A stretch of 39,804 nt of DNA from a virus: positions 1 through 39,804 of IMG/VR virus record IMGVR_UViG_3300037234_000251. One strand, written 5' to 3'. Under the pieces are notes generated by a model, which saw only the letters and a list, made by a program, of their open reading frames with translations, was not told where the DNA came from and ran no database searches. The translations under genes and the position numbers were made by a program. This document shows positions 16,425 to 23,379 of the stretch, piece after piece. Position 1 is the first letter of the stretch. Every line of letters starts with the position of its first letter.

Positions 16425-16466
16425 TAAAAATTGGGGAAGGAGATTAGCTATTACTCCCCTTCCCCA
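16425..16466 (-). terminator. Rho-independent terminator after the repeat fibre gene
   Basis: On the minus strand TGGGGAAGGGGAG (16466-16454) pairs, with one bulge, to CTCCTTCCCCA (16442-16432) across an 11-base loop, followed by AATTTTT (16431-16425). The stem and U run meet the rules for intrinsic terminators and lie just past the stop of the 461-residue fibre gene. The next gene must therefore be read through or have its own weak start point; none is obvious. Confidence 0.8.
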
Positions 16467-16474
16467 TAATCTAC

Positions 16475-17860
16475 TTACAGCTCATTTGCTAATATCGTAC
16501 TATGCACATCTTGTGCGCCAAACGCCCTATTGGTAATAACCACCAACACGGTTTGGGCAGCTGTCACTTCTATTTTTCCGTTAATATCGAACAGCCCTTG
16601 CTTATTCACCGCGGAAGTATATCCGACGTACCTCGTTGTTTCGGACGCGGCAACTCCTGCTTTAATTTCATACTTCAATGCTCCCGATCCAGACGCGTAG
16701 ATTTTATCTAGCGACCAGGTTTTTAATGCTGGAACCGTGTAAGTATGCGTGACGGATGCTCCAATTCCTAAAGCACTGGAAGTGGTATAGTCATCCTTTT
16801 CATTAGTGCTGATCGCATTAACCTGATACACAGGAACAGGGTTCGCAGTGGAAACATCCGTGTCTGACACCTGAAGATTCGCATTAACATTAAGATCGTC
16901 ATGCGTATCCTGAAGCACTTCTACGGAATCACTCGCCGATGTAAGATCACGAATATCAAGATTCGTAGCACTTACAGTCACGGCACCGTCTACGGTGATT
17001 GATCCTGCACCGTCATCGATGCTTACGGTGGTGCCAGCATCATCAATCGATATTACATTGCCACCATCTGCAATATTTACATCATTTGAAATGCCCGTCA
17101 ATGCGGTCACGGTTGCTATATTCCATGTTCCACTTTGCGTAGCAGCCACCGTTCCATCAACAGTAATGCTGTTTCCGCCGTCCGCAATATTCACATCATT
17201 TGTAATACCTGTTAAAGTAGTTACTGTTCCAATATTACCTATGGAGTTCGTGCCCGTAGGCAATGGGCCAATAACATCGACCTGCAAATCCCCCAGGCTG
17301 TCCGTGTGGAGAGTCTGAAGATTCGCACCATCAGAACCCATCACCACGGCACCAACATGCGCAGCCGAAGCCGCACCATCTGAATACTCAGTGCGTCCGG
17401 ACGATCCGCTTGCAATATCAACGCGAAGTATACCATCCGAGGTAACTATGGGAACATAGTTAGTGCCCGAACCGTCCTTCGCTGTGTTTGAATAAATCAA
17501 AACACTATCACTTGCATTGGTCAAATCTCGAATATCAAGATTAGCCGCGTCAACTGTGATACTGTTTCCACCGTCTGCAATATTCACATCATTTGTGATG
17601 CCTGTCAAGGTTGTAACGGTCGTGATGTTCCAGGTTCCGCTTTGTGTTGCGGCCACCGTTCCATCTACCGTAATTGACCCCCCGCCGTCGCTTATAGTAA
17701 CAGTATTTCCAACTGCCACCTCAAGCTGATTGCTAGCATTAACGCTAGCCGTTTCTGTGCCATCCGTAAGATACAAATATAACGCATTAGCGGCGATTAA
17801 CCCCCGCTCATTTGTTCCGTCATGTACCGTTATTGGCTGGCGATCATTATAATCTGCCAT
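16475..17860 (-). CDS. Repeat fibre-like protein, possible neck whisker
   Basis: 461 residues of low-complexity beta repeats. The block SITVDGTVAATQSGTWNI plus TGI-NDVNIADGG occurs twice (near residues 62 and 237), and NLDIRDLT-ASDSV occurs twice (near 108 and 310). A further run of VSIDD/ITVDG strands lies between. This is the look of elongated beta-helical fibres. The last about 105 residues (THTYTVPALKTWSLDKIYAS, ALKYEIKAG, KIEVTAAQTVLVVITN) form a separate globular head, resembling the C-terminal extension of the 271-residue protein encoded upstream. No collagen or chaperone motif. Location before the major tail gene suggests neck or head fibre rather than tail tip. Confidence 0.6.
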   Translation of the reverse strand: MADYNDRQPITVHDGTNERGLIAANALYLYLTDGTETASVNASNQLEVAVGNTVTISDGGGSITVDGTVAATQSGTWNITTVTTLTGITNDVNIADGGNSITVDAANLDIRDLTNASDSVLIYSNTAKDGSGTNYVPIVTSDGILRVDIASGSSGRTEYSDGAASAAHVGAVVMGSDGANLQTLHTDSLGDLQVDVIGPLPTGTNSIGNIGTVTTLTGITNDVNIADGGNSITVDGTVAATQSGTWNIATVTALTGISNDVNIADGGNVISIDDAGTTVSIDDGAGSITVDGAVTVSATNLDIRDLTSASDSVEVLQDTHDDLNVNANLQVSDTDVSTANPVPVYQVNAISTNEKDDYTTSSALGIGASVTHTYTVPALKTWSLDKIYASGSGALKYEIKAGVAASETTRYVGYTSAVNKQGLFDINGKIEVTAAQTVLVVITNRAFGAQDVHSTILANEL

Positions 17861-17881
17861 GTGTGTCTCCCCCTTATCTCT

Positions 17882-18145
17882 TTATTTAGAATTGTCGATA
17901 ATCTCTGCGTCCATAATCTTCGGATTAACCTTCCGCAAAGTTTCTCGTTTGTCCGTAATTTTTTTCCGTAATACATCCCTCTGCAACTCTATCTTCTTTA
18001 CCTCCGTGTGCTGCGTTTCAATATTTACTTCCAACTGTTTCAGTTGGGTAAGCATTTCCTGCAATATGATCATATCGTGCTTGATTTGTAACTCTGGACA
18101 AGCCGCCACCTTAGGATCAACCATTGAATATTCTAAATCAGCCAT
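17882..18145 (-). CDS. Coiled-coil protein, 87 aa
   Basis: Begins MADLEYSMVDPKVAACP, then a long heptad-rich helix from about residue 22 to 70 (MILQEMLTQLKQLEVNIETQ and KKIELQRDVLRKKI). The start has AGGAG upstream. Shape and position between the tail terminator and fibre genes suggest a trimerising stalk or adaptor. Family unknown. Confidence 0.6.
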   Translation of the reverse strand: MADLEYSMVDPKVAACPELQIKHDMIILQEMLTQLKQLEVNIETQHTEVKKIELQRDVLRKKITDKRETLRKVNPKIMDAEIIDNSK

Positions 18146-18159
18146 AATATTGCTCCTAA

Positions 18160-18975
18160 TTAATATTTATGTCCGTTCAGACATCCCTTAAACTCCGCCG
18201 CGACCGCGGTTACATTATGTCTGATTTTAATATCAATAATTGTGCCTATCGGCATACGCGCAGCAGGCTTAAACTGAAAGTTCATCGTCCTGTCCATATG
18301 CGCGGTGCGTGCGGGTACAGTTTCAACCGTGTTCACGAAAACACTAACCTCGCACGGCACATCCCCCGTGATTGTAATTTGATCCATCCACAGCTCTTTG
18401 TCCGTTACCGTGTATGTGCCTAATGTAACCCATGATCCGCTAGATACGGACGAAGCAATCATCGGCGAAAATATAGTCACACTCGGACGATCCGCAACGA
18501 AGAACGGATTGCCCTGATCTATGTACTCCCCTAATTTATCAATAATTTTAACAATCATTTCCATGTCCTGCACAGTAACCGGCGCGTACTTAAAATCCAC
18601 CGTGGCTGCGCTGAAGTAGTATCCAATATCCTGGTCAATAAAATCCGACCCTCCGATGTGTTTGCTCCAATAAAACCAATGCGTTGTGCTAGATATATAG
18701 TGCCGTATCTGATCCTGCTTGTCAAGTATATCTACTAACCGCGAGCGAACCTCATTAGATGTGATCCGAGTATCGGCCACACAATTAAAACTAAATGATC
18801 TCTCAAGCAGGTTCTCTTCTATTGTACCGTCGCTTATGGTATTGTATAATATATACGGGGCTTCAGCGCCTTGCGGTGCTTGCCCTGGATATACTTTGGA
18901 ATCCGACTCCGTTGACTGTAGCAACTGCTCCAGTCCAGGATCGGCTTCTATATAATTTATAAGGTCTTGTTCCAT
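18160..18975 (-). CDS. Tail-terminator-like (DUF3168) protein with C-terminal extension
   Basis: 271 residues. Residues 1-135 (INYIEADPGLEQLL, SKVYPGQAPQGAEAPYILYN, SFSFNCVADTRITS, VDFKYAP) match the preceding 133-residue protein at many positions and resemble the DUF3168 tail-completion family, which caps the tail tube at the neck. Residues about 150-271 are an added beta domain (VTLGTYTVTDKELWMDQI, CEVSVFVNTVETV, GTIIDIKIRHNV). Only this copy has the extension, so the duplicate seems to have gained a new domain, perhaps a neck whisker attachment. Confidence 0.65.
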   Translation of the reverse strand: MEQDLINYIEADPGLEQLLQSTESDSKVYPGQAPQGAEAPYILYNTISDGTIEENLLERSFSFNCVADTRITSNEVRSRLVDILDKQDQIRHYISSTTHWFYWSKHIGGSDFIDQDIGYYFSAATVDFKYAPVTVQDMEMIVKIIDKLGEYIDQGNPFFVADRPSVTIFSPMIASSVSSGSWVTLGTYTVTDKELWMDQITITGDVPCEVSVFVNTVETVPARTAHMDRTMNFQFKPAARMPIGTIIDIKIRHNVTAVAAEFKGCLNGHKY

Positions 18976-18977
18976 AA

Positions 18978-19379
18978 CTATTTTTTAGCATATTTGAAGT
19001 CAAACACGAGCTGTTTATGAAAGTAGTCCTGCTTCGGCTCTTTTAGATCCTCGCCATTACGATTTTTGCACCAATAAAAGTAATACCCCGTACTGGTAAC
19101 AAAATCCCTTATCTTATCCTGCTTATCTAGCAAGGTTACGAGCCTATCGCGTAATGCGCGAACAACCAAATACTCGTCACTCACGCAATCAAAGGACACC
19201 GTCACCTCTGACAAGTTCTCTTCAAATGTGCCGTCTCCATCTATGTCATAAGTTATATATGGAAGCGCTGTTTGTTGTGGTGCTTGATTCGGATATATTT
19301 TTGAATTACTACCCGACGCACCCAATAACGCATCAAGCGCTGTGTCTGCTTTCAAATATGTTAAAACATCTAAAATCAT
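18978..19379 (-). CDS. Tail completion/terminator protein, DUF3168-like
   Basis: 133 residues: LKADTALDALLGASG, SKIYPNQAPQQTALPYITYD and SFDCVSDEYLVVRALRDRL follow the DUF3168 pattern, with a terminal VFDFKYAKK strand. In siphoviruses this protein terminates tail-tube growth and joins the neck. Its start overlaps the stop of the gp10-like gene (ATGA). It has a longer paralogue immediately downstream. Confidence 0.75.
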   Translation of the reverse strand: MILDVLTYLKADTALDALLGASGSNSKIYPNQAPQQTALPYITYDIDGDGTFEENLSEVTVSFDCVSDEYLVVRALRDRLVTLLDKQDKIRDFVTSTGYYFYWCKNRNGEDLKEPKQDYFHKQLVFDFKYAKK

Positions 19380-19738
19380 TTTTTTAATCCTTTAATAGCT
19401 GCTGCCAACAACCCGATCATAAAGTCACGGCTTGTTTTCAGCGCCGGAAATAAATACGGCTGCGCCTTCTGCTTGCCCGTTCCGAACTCGACCGCGGGTG
19501 CATACTCCACATTCGTTCCAATCCGTCCCTGGTGCTTATTGTCTTGGCTTTTAACCTCATGCGTGATCGAACTTCTCAGCCGGCCAGTGTCCACAGGGCA
19601 TATTCTTTTTGCTTGCCTCTCGACATGCACAGAAGATTTCTCCACCACCTTGCGAAGCTCTTTATCTGCGCTTTTTTCCAATTCTTTTATTTTTTGTATT
19701 ATTTCTTTGTCACCGCGCAATGTTATTTTTAAGGTCAT
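19376..19738 (-). CDS. HK97 gp10-like head-tail joining protein
   Basis: 120 residues. The block RICPVDTGRLRSSITHEV, then GTNVEYAPAVEFGTG and QPYLFPALKTSRDFM, is the diagnostic pattern of the HK97 gp10 family. It begins with a charged helix (KEIIQKIKELEKSADKEL). ATGA overlap with the stopper gene upstream and with the DUF3168 gene downstream indicates co-translation of the neck proteins. Confidence 0.88.
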   Translation of the reverse strand: MTLKITLRGDKEIIQKIKELEKSADKELRKVVEKSSVHVERQAKRICPVDTGRLRSSITHEVKSQDNKHQGRIGTNVEYAPAVEFGTGKQKAQPYLFPALKTSRDFMIGLLAAAIKGLKK

Positions 19739-20076
19739 TCTACTTTCTCCAAATATAATTCTAAATGATCCAGCGCGCTATACCCATACACCTTCGATAT
19801 TAGTATAATCACGAACTTGTCGCCGTCCACATCAATGCGATGGTCTTTTGTATTAAAATCAGCGGGCGTTGCAGGCTCTCGCATAAACATTATGTGCGTA
19901 GCCAACTCATATATAGATTGCGGTGTGTCCGTAACACCGCCCTCAGTCGGATCAAGCCGGCACGGAAGCCCCGACACAACCGCAGACCAGCCCTCGATCA
20001 TCTGTCCCGCGTCGTCCTGTGTAGGAGTGTTCTGCTCTATCGAACAGGATTTTAATAAAAGGGCATCAAAGCTCAT
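19735..20076 (-). CDS. Head closure / stopper-like head-tail joining protein
   Basis: 113 residues with SIEQNTPTQDDAGQMIEGWS, PCRLDPTEGG and ADFNTKDHRIDVDGDKFVI. This is the pattern of phage head-tail joining (SPP1 gp16 / HK97 stopper) proteins, in which a short barrel closes the connector. Overlaps the preceding connector gene by 11 bases. Confidence 0.75.
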   Translation of the reverse strand: MSFDALLLKSCSIEQNTPTQDDAGQMIEGWSAVVSGLPCRLDPTEGGVTDTPQSIYELATHIMFMREPATPADFNTKDHRIDVDGDKFVIILISKVYGYSALDHLELYLEKVE

Positions 20077-20704
20077 GGTGTCTGTACCTCTTATAAGTGT
20101 CTAATACTCCGGCCACCTCTGGAGGTACCGGCAGGCCGGCCTTTGCTGCGGGGCTTGTTACGCTACTGCTTACATCGCTTGTCCCGCTATAATCAATCGA
20201 ATACCTACCCATTGTTTCTGAACCAACGCCTGATTTGCCGGTCTGATTCTTGGTTTGCTCAGCTATCTTGGAGCATGCCAATTTCAAATCATACGGTATA
20301 TCCGCTAATGCAAATCCGGCTTCGTAGGTTACTCTATAATATTGATGTATACTTGACCACACCGATCTTTTGTAAATATACCCCTCATCGAGGTATAGCA
20401 AGTAGTCGATGTGCTCATCGTAAGTGTCATAGGCCACATTATTATAAGTGTCCCAATCTTTCACAACCACAGATGCGGCAGTGACAGGCGCGTTCTTCAA
20501 ATACAAGATACGAGAGGAATTACCATCATAAATCTCCTCCGTATATGTCGCTTTAATAAAACTGCGTCCGCAATATTTTTCAATCACATCCGAAGCAACA
20601 TTAATCAACATATTTTTATAATCAGTGTCTGCAATAGTAACTCCCAAAAACAGCTCAAGCTCTTCAGCACTGATCAACGCGTTTGGTTTTAATGTGACCG
20701 CCAT
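20066..20704 (-). CDS. Head-tail connector, gp6-like adaptor
   Basis: 212 residues: N-terminal helix LISAEELELFLGVT, then MLINVASDVIEKYCGRSF and a strand-rich middle (ILYLKNAPVTAASVVVKD, YKRSVWSSIHQYYRVTYEAG), then a second helical bundle (PYDLKLACSKIAEQTKNQT). This is the DNA-packaging / gp6-like connector family that docks below the portal. Position right after the capsid genes supports it. Confidence 0.8.
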   Translation of the reverse strand: MAVTLKPNALISAEELELFLGVTIADTDYKNMLINVASDVIEKYCGRSFIKATYTEEIYDGNSSRILYLKNAPVTAASVVVKDWDTYNNVAYDTYDEHIDYLLYLDEGYIYKRSVWSSIHQYYRVTYEAGFALADIPYDLKLACSKIAEQTKNQTGKSGVGSETMGRYSIDYSGTSDVSSSVTSPAAKAGLPVPPEVAGVLDTYKRYRHHEL

Positions 20705-20713
20705 GTTACTCTC

Positions 20714-21061
20714 CTATTTCTTCTCTGATATATAAATCTTTGCCGTGCCTGTTGAGGTTACTGCGTACCATGTCGATTTGTAAACATAGTAGTTGTCCTC
20801 ATATGCGCCATAATTGCCGGACAATGGAATCGCGCCAACAGCTTCGTAAGTATCTTTAGTGGCAGGTGCAGACGTTAAATATACCGTCGATGTGCCTTCA
20901 TTTACGACATACACGCCCTTTCGTGCGGCATCCGCCGGAACAGCCACTACTCCGTTCGTATCAACATCCACAACATAGTTATCTAAATTGACTTGCGTTG
21001 CGAACAACGACGCGGCGCCTGCGATCAATGCAAAAACTGTTAAACATATAATTTTTTTCAT
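20714..21061 (-). CDS. Small exported protein in the capsid operon
   Basis: 115 residues starting MKKIICLTVFALIAGAASLF, with a predicted signal-peptidase cut after AASLFA and before TQVNLDNY. The mature part of about 94 residues is a small beta protein (GVYVVNEGTSTVYLTSA, NYYVYKSTWYAVTSTG, AKIYISEKK). A capsid-decoration role would fit the place and fold, but a Sec signal is unexpected for a virion protein assembled in the cytoplasm. Alternative: a surface or periplasmic protein carried in the head operon. It starts in an ATGA overlap with the gene upstream. Confidence 0.7.
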   Translation of the reverse strand: MKKIICLTVFALIAGAASLFATQVNLDNYVVDVDTNGVVAVPADAARKGVYVVNEGTSTVYLTSAPATKDTYEAVGAIPLSGNYGAYEDNYYVYKSTWYAVTSTGTAKIYISEKK

Positions 21062-21255
21062 GCCTTAACTCCTTTCGTTTTTACCTTTCTAGGTATCCAC
21101 ATCATTTTATCTATTATAGGAACTGACAAAGTTCTGATCAACCCCTGTGCCGCCAATCTGCTCGCCACATCTTTTTCCAACTCCAACTTGTCACCCTCAG
21201 TATATTTTGTTCCTGCGTAATGAAAATCTTTAGCTGCTGTAACCGTTACTTTCAT
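21058..21255 (-). CDS. Small capsid-operon protein, 65 aa
   Basis: MKVTVTAAKDFHYAGTKYTE then GDKLELEKDVASRLAAQGLI: a short beta hairpin followed by an Asp-Val-Ala helix. Small proteins of this design are frequent next to HK97-type major capsid genes and are often annotated as hypothetical. It has AAGGAGG upstream and overlaps the next gene by four bases. Confidence 0.65.
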   Translation of the reverse strand: MKVTVTAAKDFHYAGTKYTEGDKLELEKDVASRLAAQGLIRTLSVPIIDKMMWIPRKVKTKGVKA

Positions 21256-21267
21256 CGGCCCTCCTTC

Positions 21268-21305
21268 AAAAAACGGACGAGAGCCGGCCGCAAAAGGCGA
21301 CCAGC
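21268..21305 (-). terminator. Hairpin after the major capsid gene, weak terminator
   Basis: On the minus strand GCTGGTCGC (21305-21297) can pair, with two G-T wobbles, with GCGGCCGGC (21291-21283) around CTTTT. A TTTTTT run follows only after 9 more bases (21273-21268), so termination is likely partial. Located 16 bases after the capsid stop, it may set the capsid protein in excess of downstream products. Confidence 0.4.
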
Positions 21306-21320
21306 CCCCGCCCTGATATA

Positions 21321-22481
21321 TTACTTAATGCTTAATTTGGAAAACGCCTGTGGAAGCGCAACATCAAGAGACATTCTCTTTTTGAAGCGGAACCAAGTTT
21401 CATCTTCCATGAACGCACTCTGACTGTTCCCAATGTCCGATGCGCTGATTGAGGACTTCACCTCATACCCGCCACGATCTGACACGAAGAAATGCTTTTT
21501 GTAATTCCCGAACAGGATCGGAGTTTCGTCGTTTCCAGTTCCAAGATCCAAAGGAAGCTCATCCGATATCAAGTAAGGAACGCCCCATATGGATGCAGGA
21601 GTAGTCGCCGTCGGAGGCGCCCACAAGTAACGATCTTCCTGATCTTTAAGTTTCATAAGCAGCTTCAGCCCAGCGGTTGAAGTTACAAGTGTTGCGCCTG
21701 TGCGATACTTCGCGTTGAGGGACATGATCAAGTCGATTATGTCATCGCCCACCACATTAGCACCGGCCATTGCCACACTATTCACACCCGAGGCATACAA
21801 CACGCCCATGAAAGGGTCGCCCGCGCCGGTGTTACCTGCCAGAGCCACACGATCCTCTTCCCGCCCCATCGCTTCCGCGACAAGCCCCATGATGAACTGA
21901 TCAAGGCCTGCAGTGTTATCTTCTAGCAACTCATCGGTCATTTTAACAATGGCCGCGAGCTTTTTGGCAGTCTGCACGAGACGATCAAATGTCGGATTCG
22001 TCTCAGTTTTCGCCGCGCCTTCACCAGTCCAGGTGACGGTCACATCGGTAAGCTGCCGAGGCAGATTCCGAACATCCGTCGCCATAGGAAAGATTTTAGC
22101 GATCTGTCGAATTATGCTGTTGTCTTTCTCCAGCTTGATTATCTCATGTGAATACTCCTCAGGCACCGTATAACCACCGAGAGAATCCGTCCCCTCTACC
22201 ATCGTGGCCTTAATGTGCGCCCGAACATCCTCACTAACTGACTGCTCTTTCCCAGGCGTCACCGCCTTGAGATATTGGGCAAGACAAACCTTCTTGTCAC
22301 TTGGGTCTTTACTATTAATCGCCCAAGTCATTTTACGCGCAGGGGGATTAATCTTGTCCATCACCCTGTTAAAAAGCTCATCTGCTTCTTTCTTCTGTGC
22401 ATCACCAGAAACCTTAGCTGAAAGCGTCTCGCGAAGCTCGTCAACAGATTTCTGCAAACTTTCAAGTTCTTTTGAATCCAT
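21321..22481 (-). CDS. HK97-type major capsid protein
   Basis: 386 residues. Residues 1-40 are a charged coil (LESLQKSVDELRETL), the scaffolding delta domain usually cut off by the protease. A capsid core follows: SLGGYTVPEEYSHEIIKL, TEVTVTW-type strand TDVTVTWTGEG, KLAAIVKMTDELLED, FIMGLVAEAMGREEDRVAL and GAGDPFMGVLYASG, all typical of the Phage_capsid family. C-terminal region ends DETWFRFKKRMSLDVALP. The order protease-capsid and the nearby protease support maturation cleavage. AGGAGGACG lies upstream of the start. Confidence 0.93.
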   Translation of the reverse strand: MDSKELESLQKSVDELRETLSAKVSGDAQKKEADELFNRVMDKINPPARKMTWAINSKDPSDKKVCLAQYLKAVTPGKEQSVSEDVRAHIKATMVEGTDSLGGYTVPEEYSHEIIKLEKDNSIIRQIAKIFPMATDVRNLPRQLTDVTVTWTGEGAAKTETNPTFDRLVQTAKKLAAIVKMTDELLEDNTAGLDQFIMGLVAEAMGREEDRVALAGNTGAGDPFMGVLYASGVNSVAMAGANVVGDDIIDLIMSLNAKYRTGATLVTSTAGLKLLMKLKDQEDRYLWAPPTATTPASIWGVPYLISDELPLDLGTGNDETPILFGNYKKHFFVSDRGGYEVKSSISASDIGNSQSAFMEDETWFRFKKRMSLDVALPQAFSKLSIK

Positions 22482-22494
22482 CGTTGTCGTCCTC

Positions 22495-23379
22495 CTATTG
22501 TAGTTTTTTAATTATGGCCTTCAGGTCGTTGGCTATTTCACCAAATTTATTTGACCTGTCGGGTTCTTGCAATTCTTCCTCACTCTTTATTTTAGGTAGC
22601 TCTTCAATAACTGACTTTTCAACTTCCACACCGACTTCTTTTTGTTCCTCAGTAGCTGCATACAGCTCTTGAAGAACTACGATTGCGTTTTTAATTGCTG
22701 TTCTGTTCTTTTTGGATAATACGCGTCCCTCCTTTTTTTCAAGCTGTGCTTCAGCTATTTCTACATCTTTAACGATTGAGGTCGGCTCATCAACAAGCCC
22801 TTTCGCAATAGCTATCTGCAAAGCTTCTGGATTTGATGGTATAGGAACATCGGAATACTCAAGCATTGTCCATTTTGTATACCGCCTTCTTGCTCCACCG
22901 TATAATTTAGATTCTGCTTCGGTTAGCTCCTCAACTTCTAAAGGAACGAATCCGATTGACTCCGCCAAAGGGAATCCCTCTTTCCTATAATTAAACACGC
23001 GCTGCGCTTCTTCGTGTGATGCGTATATCGTTTTCGCAATTAAGCCCTTTGCATCCATCTTCACCCATTCGCATTTCCCAATCGGCAACTTTTTATAGTC
23101 ATGCCCGAACAATACAACAGGGTGCTTCATATAATCAGTAAGAACCGCACCTTCTGGCTCTACAATTTCCCCATCCCGATCAACCGCGGCTGTAGAAATG
23201 TAACTTATGACCGCCCGCTCGCCTTCTTTAATCTCAAGGTCGGTAGGTATCAGCCCCTTACGAATAAGCTGAACATCATCCTCTTTCATCCCGTGCTGCT
23301 CGGCTATAGCTTTCGCAGCGCCTGGGTTTATATCCTTCAATCTTAATTTCTGAGTTATTTTCATAATCTGCTCGTCCAT
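22495..23379 (-). CDS. HK97-family prohead protease with C-terminal scaffold
   Basis: 294 residues when started at ATG 23379 (MDEQIMKITQ), which has AGGAGG 7 bases upstream and forms a TAATG overlap with the portal stop; a longer start at 23421 lies inside the portal gene. The S78 serine-protease core is clear: AVISYISTAAVDRDGEI, His93 in VVLFGHDYKKLPIG, Ser141 in FPLAESIGFVP. The last about 90 residues form a charged helix-rich scaffold tail. It would cut the capsid delta domain and itself in the prohead. Confidence 0.88.
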   Translation of the reverse strand: MDEQIMKITQKLRLKDINPGAAKAIAEQHGMKEDDVQLIRKGLIPTDLEIKEGERAVISYISTAAVDRDGEIVEPEGAVLTDYMKHPVVLFGHDYKKLPIGKCEWVKMDAKGLIAKTIYASHEEAQRVFNYRKEGFPLAESIGFVPLEVEELTEAESKLYGGARRRYTKWTMLEYSDVPIPSNPEALQIAIAKGLVDEPTSIVKDVEIAEAQLEKKEGRVLSKKNRTAIKNAIVVLQELYAATEEQKEVGVEVEKSVIEELPKIKSEEELQEPDRSNKFGEIANDLKAIIKKLQ

